Source of the DNA: Polaribacter sp. ALD11
GTDB lineage: Bacteria > Bacteroidota > Bacteroidia > Flavobacteriales > Flavobacteriaceae
DNA length: 64,000 bases
Direction: 5' to 3'
NCBI RefSeq assembly: GCF_002831685.1
Contig: NZ_CP025119.1
Coordinates: 593,001-657,000 of the forward strand
The translations under genes and the position numbers were made by a program. Position 1 is the first letter of the stretch, and every line of letters begins with the position of its first letter. The notes beneath the pieces were generated by a model. It was not told where the DNA came from. It was given only the letters and a program-made list of their open reading frames with translations, and searched no databases. Positions 19,635-28,960 of this stretch are shown here, piece after piece.

Positions 19635-20110
19635 AATAAAAGTACCTATGTTAATAAAGAGCAGAATATTTTAAAAGAAGCAATGATGATATTATTACAA
19701 GATTTTAATAATATCATCAATTATGATTGAATTAATTATTATACCATAATCAAATTAATTTCTTAGTTTTGAGACTTTCTGCAACAGAAGCTGGGTTTTT
19801 ATTCATTTTCAGAAGAATGTTAAGTAACTAAATTTCAACTATTAGCACATAATTAGTGTCTGCTTCAACAACTTCTTACCTTGTAATACGATATTTTTAT
19901 CGTTTAAGATACTACTATCGGTATCTGATTAAACCCAATTTTTAGTTGTTTACTTATTAAAAGCACCATACCTTTGCATTTCTGAATACAACTACTAAGT
20001 ATTTATCTACAGTGAGTTAGCTATATATAAAAAATCTATATATGTATGTAGCTTGTTTTTTTCTAAAATATACACTCTGAATTTTCCTATAATTTGTTGA
20101 ATTTAAAATA
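19635..20110. other. 476-bp AT-rich intergenic region before the porin operon
   Basis: No coding region is seen. It contains a perfect 12-bp inverted repeat, GATGATATTATT (19685-19696) and AATAATATCATC (19707-19718), with a 10-base loop, which may be a weak terminator or a protein site. It also contains the promoter at 19946-19976 described separately. A TATATA-rich stretch lies at about 20020-20050. Confidence 0.5.
19946..19976 (+). promoter_or_regulatory. Bacteroidota-type promoter of the porin/BCCT/USP group
   Basis: TTG at 19946-19948, a 20-base spacer, and TACCTTTG at 19969-19976 match the TTG-N19/21-TAnnTTTG consensus. The start point would be near 19983, which gives an untranslated leader of about 128 bases before the porin ATG. 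Confidence 0.6.
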
Positions 20111-21262
20111 ATGACAAAAATAATTACGTGCTTACAATTTTCAAAAACTTTTTACCTTTTAACCTTATCATTTCTGCTACTTTTTTCTGTAAAAGCGCAA
20201 GATAAGCCAGAGATCAAAATTGGCGGAGCACTGCGTTTTAACTATAATTTATCCTCTTGGAAAGACGGTCAAAAAAAACGTGGAGGCGATTTTGGATATG
20301 ATATGTTCAGAATAAATGCAAAAGGAGCTTACAAAGGAATCAAGCTAAATGTTGAATATCGATTATATTCAGAGGGTTTTGGAGGTGGAATGCTAAAACA
20401 AGGTTGGTTGGGTTACAACTTTAGTGAAAAAAATCAAGTTCAGTTGGGGCTAACACAAGTTCCTTTTGGAATTCAACAATACAATTCTCATAACTGGTTT
20501 TTTAACCTGACGTATTATGTAGGAATGGAAGATGATCACGACATGGGGATAAAATACATACATATAGATGACACCTTTGAATATCAATTGGCATTCTTTA
20601 AAAATGCAGAAGAATTGAAATTTGGTAACAATTCTGAAGTTTCTCCAAACCGATACTCGTACGACGTTGCAGGAAGAAATAAAGAAATAAATCAATTCAA
20701 CGGAAAGTTTATTTACAAATTTGGAGAAAAATATGCAAGCAGACTAGGAATCTCTATTCAATACGGGGGCTTGTATAATATAGATACCGAAGAAGTAGGA
20801 GATCACTCTGCTCTTGCCATTCATTACGAATTAAACAAAGAGAAATGGAATATAAAAACACAATTTATTACTGCTGCTCACAATCCGGAAAATGCCACGG
20901 GAGAAACTAGAGATGTAATTTCTATGGCTGCTTATGGAGCTCCTTATCAAGTTGCTGCCGATTTTAATATGTATACTTTAGGCGTTTCTAGAAACGTGCC
21001 CGTAAAATTTGGCCCTATCACAAATTTGCAGTTTTATAATGATTTTGCTTATATGGAGAAAAATATATCCGAATTTACAGACTCTTATATGAATGTTACA
21101 GGAGTTTTAGTCTCTGCCGGAAATTTATATACCTATTTTGACTATGCAGCTGGTTATAATCACTCTTGGTTGGGTGGCAATTTTGTAGACGACTTTGCAA
21201 AAGGAAATTCTGATGCCAAATGGGAAGCTAGATTTAATATTAATATTGGGTACTATTTTTAG
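20111..21262 (+). CDS. Outer-membrane beta-barrel porin-like protein
   Basis: The protein has 383 residues. A long signal peptide (to about residue 30, FLLLFSVKAQ) precedes alternating amphipathic strands rich in Tyr, Phe and Gly (IKIGGALRFNYNLSSW, GIKLNVEYRLYSEG, NQVQLGLTQVPFGIQQ), ending in NINIGYYF with a terminal aromatic residue. This is typical of an outer-membrane barrel. The context (a BCCT transporter and a stress protein follow on the same strand) suggests it lets compatible solutes or related small molecules cross the outer membrane; that is inference. Confidence 0.8.
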   Translation: MTKIITCLQFSKTFYLLTLSFLLLFSVKAQDKPEIKIGGALRFNYNLSSWKDGQKKRGGDFGYDMFRINAKGAYKGIKLNVEYRLYSEGFGGGMLKQGWLGYNFSEKNQVQLGLTQVPFGIQQYNSHNWFFNLTYYVGMEDDHDMGIKYIHIDDTFEYQLAFFKNAEELKFGNNSEVSPNRYSYDVAGRNKEINQFNGKFIYKFGEKYASRLGISIQYGGLYNIDTEEVGDHSALAIHYELNKEKWNIKTQFITAAHNPENATGETRDVISMAAYGAPYQVAADFNMYTLGVSRNVPVKFGPITNLQFYNDFAYMEKNISEFTDSYMNVTGVLVSAGNLYTYFDYAAGYNHSWLGGNFVDDFAKGNSDAKWEARFNINIGYYF

Positions 21263-21333
21263 CATTTATATAGAAATTAAAGAAGATTTAAAACTCTTAT
21301 AAAAATTAAATTATAATTAAAAACAAAATTATT

Positions 21334-22959
21334 ATGGCCAAGAAAATTATAAGAAGTGATGAAAAAAAATCCATTTTTGGACTGGAAGTGAACGGGCCTG
21401 TTTTTTTCACCTCTGCAATTACTATCATTATCATTATAACATTAACCTTGATGTTTAAAGACAAGGCTGAACAACAATTTACAGCAATTCAAAATTTTGT
21501 AGCAAATAAGGCAGGTTGGTTTTTTATATTAAGCGTAAATGTATTTCTAATATTTATGATTTATTTGGCCTTTAGTAAATTTGGTCAGTTAAGGATAGGA
21601 GGACAAACTGCAAAACCTGAATTTAAAACCCTCTCTTGGTTTGCGATGCTATTTAGCGCAGGAATGGGAATTGGGTTGTTGTTTTGGAGCATTTCAGAAC
21701 CTATTTATCATTTTTTAAGTCCACCGATGGCAGTAGGCGAAACTGCTGAAGCTGCTAAAGAAGCTATGAAATTTACATTTCTGCACTGGGGTTTGCATGC
21801 TTGGGCAGTATATGCACTAGTAGGGTTGTCTTTGGCGTATTTTACATATTCACGTGGACTCCCACTTACTATCAGATCTGTTTTTTATCCTTTTTTAGGA
21901 GATAAAATTTATGGGAAAATTGGAGATGCTATAGATATCTTTGCTGTACTAGCCACTTTATTTGGTCTAGCAACCTCCTTAGGTATGGGAGTGCAACAAA
22001 TTGCTGCAGGATTAAATCACCTCTTTGGAATAGATAGCGGTGTATTAACTCAAATTATTTTAATTGGAGGAATCACCTTAATTGCTACTATTTCAGTAGT
22101 TTTAGGAGTTGATAAAGGAGTGAGAGTTTTGAGTGAATGGAATATGAGAGTAGCGGTGCTGTTTCTATTGATAGTTCTTGTATTAGGACCAACGATTTTT
22201 ATCTTTAAATCTTTTGTACAAAATACAGGGAATTACTTATCTAGTTTAATTGAAATTTCAACCTGGACAGAAAGTTACACGGGTTCCAATTGGCAAAATA
22301 CCTGGACCATATTTTATTGGGGTTGGTGGATTGCGTGGTCTCCCTTTGTTGGAATGTTTATTGCTCGTATATCCAAAGGACGTACTATACGAGAGTTTAT
22401 CTTGGGTGTTTTATTAGTGCCTTCTATTGTTACTTTTTTATGGATTTCAGCTTTTGGAAGTACTGCAATAAATGAAGCGATTCTAGGAAATGATGCTATT
22501 GTAAATGCCGTGAATGATAATGTTGCCACTGCATTGTTTGTGTTTTTAGAAGATTATCCTTTTGCATTTATTCTTAATATTATTGCTATAATTTTAATTG
22601 CAGGATTCTTTGTTACTTCTTCAGATTCTGGGTCTTTGGTAGTTGATAGTTTAACCACTGGAGGTAAAATAGATGCTCCTGTGGGACAAAGAATATTTTG
22701 GGCAATTACAGAAGGAGGTGTTGCTGCTGTTCTTTTAATAGGTGGTGGGTTACAGGCACTTCAAACAGCAACTATTGTAACAGGTTTGCCCTTTGCTATA
22801 ATTTTAATAGTCATGTGCTTTTCACTTTACAAAGGTTTAAGCGAAGATCTACGGAAACTAAAGAAACGAGAGTCTCAAAAAGAATTAGAAAATTATGAGG
22901 AAATAGTTTCTACCATCGTTAAAAAACGAAATATAAATAAGGAAAACAATACTAAATAA
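21334..22959 (+). CDS. BCCT-family betaine/carnitine/choline transporter
   Basis: The protein has 541 residues with about 12 membrane segments. BCCT signatures are AGMGIGLLFWSISEPIYHF (about residues 109-127) and the aromatic-rich segment FYWGWWIAWSPFVGMFIARISKGRTIREF, which includes the substrate-binding tryptophans. It imports quaternary ammonium compounds with sodium or protons, often for osmoprotection. The N-terminus is short and lysine-rich. It lies 71 bp after the porin gene and 8 bp before the universal stress protein gene, so the three are probably one operon. Confidence 0.95.
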   Translation: MAKKIIRSDEKKSIFGLEVNGPVFFTSAITIIIIITLTLMFKDKAEQQFTAIQNFVANKAGWFFILSVNVFLIFMIYLAFSKFGQLRIGGQTAKPEFKTLSWFAMLFSAGMGIGLLFWSISEPIYHFLSPPMAVGETAEAAKEAMKFTFLHWGLHAWAVYALVGLSLAYFTYSRGLPLTIRSVFYPFLGDKIYGKIGDAIDIFAVLATLFGLATSLGMGVQQIAAGLNHLFGIDSGVLTQIILIGGITLIATISVVLGVDKGVRVLSEWNMRVAVLFLLIVLVLGPTIFIFKSFVQNTGNYLSSLIEISTWTESYTGSNWQNTWTIFYWGWWIAWSPFVGMFIARISKGRTIREFILGVLLVPSIVTFLWISAFGSTAINEAILGNDAIVNAVNDNVATALFVFLEDYPFAFILNIIAIILIAGFFVTSSDSGSLVVDSLTTGGKIDAPVGQRIFWAITEGGVAAVLLIGGGLQALQTATIVTGLPFAIILIVMCFSLYKGLSEDLRKLKKRESQKELENYEEIVSTIVKKRNINKENNTK

Positions 22960-22967
22960 TTCGAATA

Positions 22968-23825
22968 ATGACTGAAATAAAAAACATATTGGTTGCTTTA
23001 GACCTTTCTGATATTGACAATACCTTAATTGAGTATGCGTCCTTTATTGCCGAATCTCTTAAGGTTGAAAAGGTGTACTTTGTACATAACATTAAAAAAT
23101 ATGAAATCTCAGAATTATTTGAAGAACAATTAAAGGATATTAATCTTGACGAAATAATTGGAGATGAGTTGAATGAAAAGATAACAGAAAAATTCACATC
23201 TTCAGTATCATGGGAAGTACTTATCTCAGAAGATCCTTATTCTGAATCTCTTATTAATTATATCGTTGATAAATATGTAATTCACCTCGCTTTAATTGGA
23301 AATAAAAATAAATCTAGAGGTACTGGAGTGGTTAGCGGAAAGTTATTACGTCTACTCAAATGCAATATTCTATCCATCCCAAAAGACACTACACCTGCGA
23401 TTACTAGTATTTGGGTAGGAACAGATTTTTCTAATGCTTCTAGAAAGGTTTTTAAAGTAGCTGAAAAATTACAAAAAACGACTACCGCGAAGGTAAAGGC
23501 AATGCATGTATACAATGTACCGTTACAATTCTCTCCTTATATTCCAAAAGAACATCTCGACTCGAAGATAGAGAATCATTTGAAGGAAAAATACGAGAAG
23601 TTTATAAAAAAGATTGCATTTAATGGAGAATTAACTTCAGAAATTATTTTAGGCAGAGACATTGGTATTGCAGAAAAATTAATATCGAAAGCAGAAGCCT
23701 CTGGGGTAGATCTTATTATTGTTGGAGATAAAGGGAGAAACACTTTTTCTTCCTTACTTATAGGAAGCGTTACTGAAGAGCTTTTCAATCAGGACATGGA
23801 AGTACCTTTATGGATTGTAAAATAA
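22968..23825 (+). CDS. Tandem universal stress protein
   Basis: The protein has 285 residues made of two USP domains (about 1-142 and 143-285). The second keeps the ATP-binding pattern G-2x-G-9x-GS (GDKGRNTFSSLLIGSVTEELF). The first has a degenerate version (GNKNKSRGTGVVSG), so probably only one half binds nucleotide strongly. It starts 8 bp after the BCCT gene. USP proteins are often cotranscribed with membrane transporters and adjust their activity to energy state; here that is inference from position. Confidence 0.88.
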   Translation: MTEIKNILVALDLSDIDNTLIEYASFIAESLKVEKVYFVHNIKKYEISELFEEQLKDINLDEIIGDELNEKITEKFTSSVSWEVLISEDPYSESLINYIVDKYVIHLALIGNKNKSRGTGVVSGKLLRLLKCNILSIPKDTTPAITSIWVGTDFSNASRKVFKVAEKLQKTTTAKVKAMHVYNVPLQFSPYIPKEHLDSKIENHLKEKYEKFIKKIAFNGELTSEIILGRDIGIAEKLISKAEASGVDLIIVGDKGRNTFSSLLIGSVTEELFNQDMEVPLWIVK

Positions 23826-23945
23826 TTTAGAAAAACAGGAACCTTAAAAAATGCTAAAAAATAAGGAATGTAGCACACATCGGAAATACATTAGAGGATT
23901 GGTAGAAAAATGACACTATCCTAAAAACTGTGTAAGTTTAAAATT

Positions 23946-23980
23946 CAGGATTAACTTTTTTATAGTTTAATCCTGTTTTT
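23946..23980 (+). terminator. Possible terminator downstream of the USP gene
   Basis: CAGGATTAA (23946-23954) pairs with TTAATCCTG (23967-23975), followed by TTTTT. It lies 120 bp after the USP stop codon and overlaps the 3' end of the IS256 remnant, so it may have come with that element. Confidence 0.6.
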
Positions 23981-24200
23981 ATATGTAGCAAAAAAATGGT
24001 TTAGAATAATTCCACAATTTCTAATTGAAATTTTCTATTTTTTAGTACTTTCTCTTAACTCTAATTAGGCGGATTTCATCACTACGTTATCTGTTGGATA
24101 AGAAAGTTTATTTTTGGTGTATTTTCTAATTACCTCAATTAGGTTCTCTATTAAGTTGTAATACAAGTAATAGTTCTTATTTCCATAAGATTTGCTTCAT
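23960..24200 (-). pseudogene. Decayed 3' end of an IS256-family transposase
   Basis: Read on the minus strand, one frame gives SKSYGNKNYYLYYNLIENL, then IEVIRKYTKNKLSYPTDN, VVMKSA-stop-LELRESTKK-stop, and KISIRNCGIILNHFFATYKN, RIKL-stop. This is recognisable as the C-terminal end of IS256-type transposases (NLIENLNGKIRKYTKNKL..., IRNWGIILNQF). Two in-frame stops interrupt it and the rest of the gene is absent. It is a fossil and cannot be mobile. The surrounding 23826-24397 region holds no intact gene. Confidence 0.75.
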
Positions 24201-24397
24201 TCCTTTTTTTTAATGATTTTTTATCTTGTCTAAACAAATTATATACAGGGATTTATAATTTGATTATATTTATTTTTTAGCATATAAGTATCTAAATTTA
24301 AAGTTTTTTATTTAAAAATAGTTAGCAAAATAAACCGTTTAGCAAGCCATTTTAAATGCATTAAACCTTGTGCTATTACAAAACCATTTACTTGCTT

Positions 24398-24766
24398 TTA
24401 TTTAGTTTTTATAGTTCCATTTCTATACAAATCTAATGCCTCATTTAATACCAATTTAATAAAATGAATTGGTAAGTCTTTATTTGGGTTTACTCTAAGA
24501 ATTTTCATTCGAGAACGGCCTCCTTCTTCTAACTCTATATATTTTAAATATTTTCCTTCAACCATTAAGAGATAAGGTTCATCTGTTTTTTTATCAGTCC
24601 AAAGATAGCAGAGTACTTTTTCCTTATAACAAAAACAAGGCATTCCCCATTTTCTTGTTTCCGAAATATTATCATCTTGTCTAATAATAATTTTTCTTAA
24701 AGTAATTAGGCAGCTTTTATTAGGTTCTTCCTTTTTTAAATAATAAAGATCAGTTTCTCGAATCAT
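24398..24766 (-). CDS. DUF1801-domain protein
   Basis: The protein has 122 residues. The DUF1801 core is visible as LRKIIIRQDDNISETRKWGMPCFCYKEKVLCYLW, then a strand-rich half and a C-terminal helix (HFIKLVLNEALDLYRNG). Related proteins (YdhG/Fra-like fold) are small cytoplasmic proteins, some linked to metal handling; the role is not established. It ends a three-gene minus-strand operon (YafY-type regulator, GyrI-like protein, this gene) and lies 12 bp after its neighbour. Confidence 0.78.
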   Translation of the reverse strand: MIRETDLYYLKKEEPNKSCLITLRKIIIRQDDNISETRKWGMPCFCYKEKVLCYLWTDKKTDEPYLLMVEGKYLKYIELEEGGRSRMKILRVNPNKDLPIHFIKLVLNEALDLYRNGTIKTK

Positions 24767-24778
24767 TTTTATTTAAAG

Positions 24779-25237
24779 TTATTTTACAGCAATTAAAATA
24801 TCAATTTCTGCATCATTCGGGTTTTGCGCTTTCTCTCCAAAAACCTCAAAATCTGCCGTATAAACTCGCTCTAAATCCATTTTCCATATTTCCATCCATT
24901 TATTAATGATTAATCCTTTTGTTAAATCTCCTTTAGTAGAAAATTTACTATAATTTCCTCCTTTAAAAGACTTACCAATCATTCCGTTGGGTATTTCATT
25001 TAGGTTTTTAACTTTACAGCCTAAAACCGTTGTGTATGGTTTTGTGAAATCACTTTCATATTCTGTATAAATTGAATAAATAGTATTATCAACTTTATTA
25101 GGAATTTTTTCAAGAATGCCTTCCGAGACAAACTTATTCCACAACGCTGCAATGTCTATTGCTGCTTGTTCGTTTTCATTAGTAGTTCTTATTGAAATAC
25201 CAATTACTTTAAATGATTTAACGGTTACTCTGTTCAT
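24779..25237 (-). CDS. GyrI-like / effector-binding-domain protein
   Basis: The protein has 152 residues with the SOUL/GyrI-like small-molecule-binding fold: an N-terminal VTVKSFKVIGISIRTTNEN strand, IAALWNKFVSEGILEKIPNKV, YSIYTEYESDFTKPYTTVLGCKV, and the closing DFEVFGEKAQNPNDAEIDILIAV. It resembles stand-alone AraC effector-binding domains without a DNA-binding part. It is placed 46 bp after a WYL regulator, so it may sense the ligand that the operon responds to (inference). Confidence 0.82.
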   Translation of the reverse strand: MNRVTVKSFKVIGISIRTTNENEQAAIDIAALWNKFVSEGILEKIPNKVDNTIYSIYTEYESDFTKPYTTVLGCKVKNLNEIPNGMIGKSFKGGNYSKFSTKGDLTKGLIINKWMEIWKMDLERVYTADFEVFGEKAQNPNDAEIDILIAVK

Positions 25238-25283
25238 GTTTTAATGTTTCTATGATTTATAATATTGCAAAAGTAAATCTAGG

Positions 25284-26006
25284 TTATGACAAAGGTGTGT
25301 CAGGGGGTGTTAAGTATTTTTCTCTACAAATTTCAAAATACTCTCGAAGGGATATTTTTTGAGGTTCAAAATGTTGATTTTGAACAATTAATTTATGAAT
25401 ATGGTCTAAACGAAAAGCCCTAAAATCATTTCTTAGCTTACATACAGCAATCAAAAGCCAGTTTTCCTGAGTACTGTATAAAGCGAAAGGCTCTATGGTT
25501 CGTTTAGTACTTTCTCCTTGTAAAGATTTATATTCAATTTCAATAAGATTAAAATCTGAAATAGCAGATTGAATAATCATTAAATAATTACTAGTTTTCT
25601 GATTGTCTGTGTTATTTCTAAAATGTATTTTTTCAGATAAGAATTCAACTTTTTCTTTTTGTGAATGTTGTAAAGTTGATTTTATTTTAGCTACTGCATT
25701 TTGGTATTCTATTGCGAAAGATTTGTCTTTATTTTTTAGTACAAGTTGTTCTGCTGTAATTAAAGCATTTGCTTCTTTTTCTGTAAACATAACTGGTGGA
25801 AGATTAAAACCCTCCATTAAGGAATATCCTTTTCCTTCTTCGGTAATTATTGGAATACCAGAGTTTTCAAGGGTTCTAATGTCTCGATATATTGTTCGAA
25901 TACTTACACTATGTTTTTCAGCAATTTCTCGTGCCGTCAATATTCGTTTTGATTGCAATTGGGTTAGAATAGCGGTTAGTCTCGAAAGTCGTGGTTTTTT
26001 GTCCAT
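25284..26006 (-). CDS. YafY-family HTH/WYL transcriptional regulator
   Basis: The protein has 240 residues. It has an N-terminal winged helix-turn-helix (about 7-62: RLTAILTQLQSKRILTAREIAEKHSVSIRTIYRDIRTL) and a C-terminal WYL domain (about 140-225) in which the sequence LYSTQENWLLIAVCKLRNDFRAFRLDHI supplies the conserved Trp/Arg ligand site. WYL regulators bind small ligands or nucleic-acid fragments. It heads the operon with the GyrI-like and DUF1801 genes and is divergent from the radical SAM gene. Confidence 0.9.
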   Translation of the reverse strand: MDKKPRLSRLTAILTQLQSKRILTAREIAEKHSVSIRTIYRDIRTLENSGIPIITEEGKGYSLMEGFNLPPVMFTEKEANALITAEQLVLKNKDKSFAIEYQNAVAKIKSTLQHSQKEKVEFLSEKIHFRNNTDNQKTSNYLMIIQSAISDFNLIEIEYKSLQGESTKRTIEPFALYSTQENWLLIAVCKLRNDFRAFRLDHIHKLIVQNQHFEPQKISLREYFEICREKYLTPPDTPLS

Positions 26007-26196
26007 ATTGGGCAGTTTTTACTGTTTGTGTTTAATAGTAGCACTACTATAGCGTCTTTAAATAATTGAAATCAGTAGGTTAGCAAAACTAGATTTTTTT
26101 ATTAGAAAATCAATATTTAAAACCTCTGTCTTATAAAGTTTTAGAAAGCAATAAAAAAGGAAACACAATTTTAAGTCATATTCTTAAATCAGATGG

Positions 26197-26204
26197 TATC
26201 TTTG
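26197..26204 (+). promoter_or_regulatory. -7 box of the radical SAM gene
   Basis: TATCTTTG matches TAnnTTTG and lies 16 bp before the ATG. A TTG at the expected -33 distance is not present. Confidence 0.45.
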
Positions 26205-26220
26205 CATCTTATTTTAATCT

Positions 26221-28080
26221 ATGTCTGTAAACACACTTTTAATAACTCCGCCATTTACGCAATTAAACACGGCGTACCCTGCAACCGCATACATTAAAGG
26301 TTTTTTAGATTCCAAAGATGTAAAAGCAACGCAATTAGATTTAAGTATCGAATTGTTTACAGCGGTATTTACAAAAGAATTTATAGATGCTATTTTTAAA
26401 CAAGCAGAAATGCTTGGTAATAAAGAATTGCCTTTGGTTTGGAACCAAAAGGAAGACTATATAAATAAGGTAGATTCTGTAATGAGTTATTTACGTGTAC
26501 AAGAAGTTACCGCTGCGTACCAAATTGTACATAAAGATTATTTACCACACGGACATAGACGTATTAAATTAGACAAAGATTTAACAACTGAGTTTGGTAA
26601 ATTAGGCATTTTAGATAAAGCCAAACACATTGCAACCTTGTTTGTAGAAGAGTTGGGCGATTTTATAAATTTAAATGTAGATGAGTTTTTCTCGTTTACA
26701 CGTTATGCAGAACAAATAGCAAGAGCAGCTTCTAGTTTTGATACGCTTGATGAATGTTTACAGTTCGAAACAACGTTGGTAGAAGATGAAATGTTGTATT
26801 TGTTGGACGAGAAATTACAACAAGATAATTATGATTTAGTTTGTTTTACAATTCCTTTTCCCGGAAATTTATTTTCGGCTTTGCGATGTGCACAGTTTAT
26901 AAAACAAAAATACCCTACAATTAAAATAGGAATGGGCGGTGGTTATTGTAACACAGAATTAAGACGTTTGTCGGATCCTAGAATTTTCGATTTTGTAGAT
27001 TTTATAACTTTAGATGACGGCGAAGGTCCGTTATTGAGAATAACTGAATTTTTAGCAGGTACAATAGAAGAAGGCGCTTTAGAAAGAACGTATATCTGTA
27101 GAGATAATAAAGTGGTTTATGCCAATAAGATACCGAACACTATATTTCATCATAAAAACTTACCAGCACCAAGTTATATTGGCTTGCCAACAGAAAAGTA
27201 CCTGTCTTTTTTAGATGTAATGAATCCGATGCATAGAATGTGGTCTGATGGAAAATGGAATAAACTCACTATTTCTCACGGTTGCTATTGGAAAAAATGT
27301 ACTTTTTGTGATGTTAATCTAGATTATATTAGTAATTATCAAAATACAACAGCCGATGATTTGGTTGATAAAATTGAAAAAATAATATCAGAAACGAGTA
27401 TTACAGGTTTTCATTTTGTAGATGAAGCTGCACCACCCAAAATGTTGAGAGCATTGGCGAACAAACTCATAGAAAGAAAAGTGTATATTACTTGGTGGAC
27501 GAACATTCGATTTGAAAAAACGTTTACACCAGAACTATGTGCTTTATTATCTAAGTCTGGTTGTATTGCTATTACTGGTGGTTTAGAAGTTGCTTCAGAT
27601 AGATTGTTGGCAAAGATGAAAAAGGGAGTAGATATCGGGCAAGTAGCTAGAGTTACCAAAGCTTTTGCCGATGAAAATATTATGGTACATGCCTATTTAA
27701 TGTTTGGTTTTCCTACGGAAACAGCGCAGGAAACTATTGATTCTTTAGAAGTTGTACGTCAGTTATTTCAGAATAATTGCATTCAATCTGCTTTCTGGCA
27801 TCAATTTGCGTGTACAAGCCACAGTCCAGTTGGTAAAAATCCGGATGCATTTGAAATTAATATAACAGGGCCAGAATTTAAAGGTTTTGCTGAAAATGAT
27901 TTGTATCACGAAGATCCAACAGGAGCAGAGCACCATTTATATAGCGAGGGATTAAATTTAGCTCTAAATAATTATTTAAATTATAAAGGATTTGAAATTC
28001 CTTTGCATGAATATTTTGATTTTAAAGTTCCAAAAATAACATTAGAAAATAATTTAGTAAAAGGTTTTCTAAAGGTATAA
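26221..28080 (+). CDS. B12-binding-type radical SAM protein
   Basis: The protein has 619 residues. The N-terminal part has a cobalamin-binding-like Rossmann region (YDLVCFTIPFPGNLFSALR, IKIGMGGGYCNTELRRL, FVDFITLDDGEGPLL). The radical SAM core follows with its cluster cysteines at Cys355, Cys360 and Cys363 (GCYWKKCTFCD), then FHFVDEAAPP and ITGGLEVASDRLLAKMKKGV. The cysteine spacing is CX4CX2C, one longer than the classical CX3CX2C. Such proteins catalyse radical chemistry, often methylations or rearrangements; the substrate is unknown. It stands alone, with a weak hairpin downstream. Confidence 0.88.
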   Translation: MSVNTLLITPPFTQLNTAYPATAYIKGFLDSKDVKATQLDLSIELFTAVFTKEFIDAIFKQAEMLGNKELPLVWNQKEDYINKVDSVMSYLRVQEVTAAYQIVHKDYLPHGHRRIKLDKDLTTEFGKLGILDKAKHIATLFVEELGDFINLNVDEFFSFTRYAEQIARAASSFDTLDECLQFETTLVEDEMLYLLDEKLQQDNYDLVCFTIPFPGNLFSALRCAQFIKQKYPTIKIGMGGGYCNTELRRLSDPRIFDFVDFITLDDGEGPLLRITEFLAGTIEEGALERTYICRDNKVVYANKIPNTIFHHKNLPAPSYIGLPTEKYLSFLDVMNPMHRMWSDGKWNKLTISHGCYWKKCTFCDVNLDYISNYQNTTADDLVDKIEKIISETSITGFHFVDEAAPPKMLRALANKLIERKVYITWWTNIRFEKTFTPELCALLSKSGCIAITGGLEVASDRLLAKMKKGVDIGQVARVTKAFADENIMVHAYLMFGFPTETAQETIDSLEVVRQLFQNNCIQSAFWHQFACTSHSPVGKNPDAFEINITGPEFKGFAENDLYHEDPTGAEHHLYSEGLNLALNNYLNYKGFEIPLHEYFDFKVPKITLENNLVKGFLKV

Positions 28081-28086
28081 TCACTA

Positions 28087-28116
28087 AAAAATCATTTCAA
28101 TTAAATGAAATGATTT
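28087..28116 (+). terminator. Hairpin after the radical SAM gene
   Basis: AAAATCATTTCA (28087-28098) pairs with TGAAATGATTTT (28105-28116). There is no extended T tract beyond the stem, so termination strength is uncertain. Confidence 0.5.
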
Positions 28117-28162
28117 TGTAAAACTGTGCATGGTATTTTAATTTAGAGCTAAATTAAATTTC

Positions 28163-28960
28163 TTAGTTTTTAGTTTTTGGATCTGGTAAAATTATATGTT
28201 GTTTGGCTTTTCTTCTGCGTAATGATTGTTGTTCTACAGAATTATTCTTCCAATTTATTTTAATATGTAATTCTTTTATTTTTATAGATAAGTAACTGAT
28301 ATACCCCTTAAAAACTTCTTCTTCTGTTTTTAGTTTAGATAAATCTTGTTTTGAAAAATTATTTTGGATTTCCCTTGCTTTTAAATTCAAATACTCAAAT
28401 TCAGATTTATTAACCTGATCAATTAAACGATGCTGTTTTAAATTTTTTATTGGTTCTCTTGAATTTTTTCTATTTGTTATCGTTTTTACAACAGCTAAAA
28501 AAGAATCATTTTTTTTACGTACTTCATTTTCTGTATTTACAAACGCTCTATCATGAGCATCTCTTATGCTTGTTCTTTTTTTATTTGCTGTAGTTGGGCG
28601 TTTTGTTGTTTCTTCAACATAAACACCGGGTGTTTTTCTAACATTTAGAAGCTGAACATATGCTGTGTAAATCTCATTTTCACTTTTAAAATTCTTTCCT
28701 AAATGGCCTTCAATTCTGTAAAACTCTGTTTCAAAACTCTTTTGAACCTCACTTAACTCTAAATTCAAATACTCAGTTTCCAATTTATTTATTTGTGAAA
28801 TTAGAGGATTATTTTCTTTGTTAACTATTGGTTGACTTCCTGGGTTTTTCTTAATAATGATATCAATGCCCGAAATTGGATCACTTCCTCCTTGTTTATT
28901 TTGAGAAAACGCAAAAGTAGATACTAAAGTTAACACTAATAATAAGGTCTTTTTTTTCAT
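28163..28960 (-). CDS. Secreted hypothetical protein with a duplicated helical segment
   Basis: The function is not recognised. The start is placed at 28960 because the product then begins with a clean signal peptide (MKKKTLLLVLTLVSTFAFSQ), giving 265 residues; an upstream ATG at 29002 would add 14 residues before it. Two related segments are visible, LISQINKLETEYLNLELSEVQKSF and LIDQVNKSEFEYLNLKAREIQNNF. Each is followed by an acidic stretch and a YV/YI strand-like part, so the protein seems to be an internal duplication of about 70 residues rich in Lys and Glu. It is probably periplasmic. Confidence 0.6.
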   Translation of the reverse strand: MKKKTLLLVLTLVSTFAFSQNKQGGSDPISGIDIIIKKNPGSQPIVNKENNPLISQINKLETEYLNLELSEVQKSFETEFYRIEGHLGKNFKSENEIYTAYVQLLNVRKTPGVYVEETTKRPTTANKKRTSIRDAHDRAFVNTENEVRKKNDSFLAVVKTITNRKNSREPIKNLKQHRLIDQVNKSEFEYLNLKAREIQNNFSKQDLSKLKTEEEVFKGYISYLSIKIKELHIKINWKNNSVEQQSLRRRKAKQHIILPDPKTKN

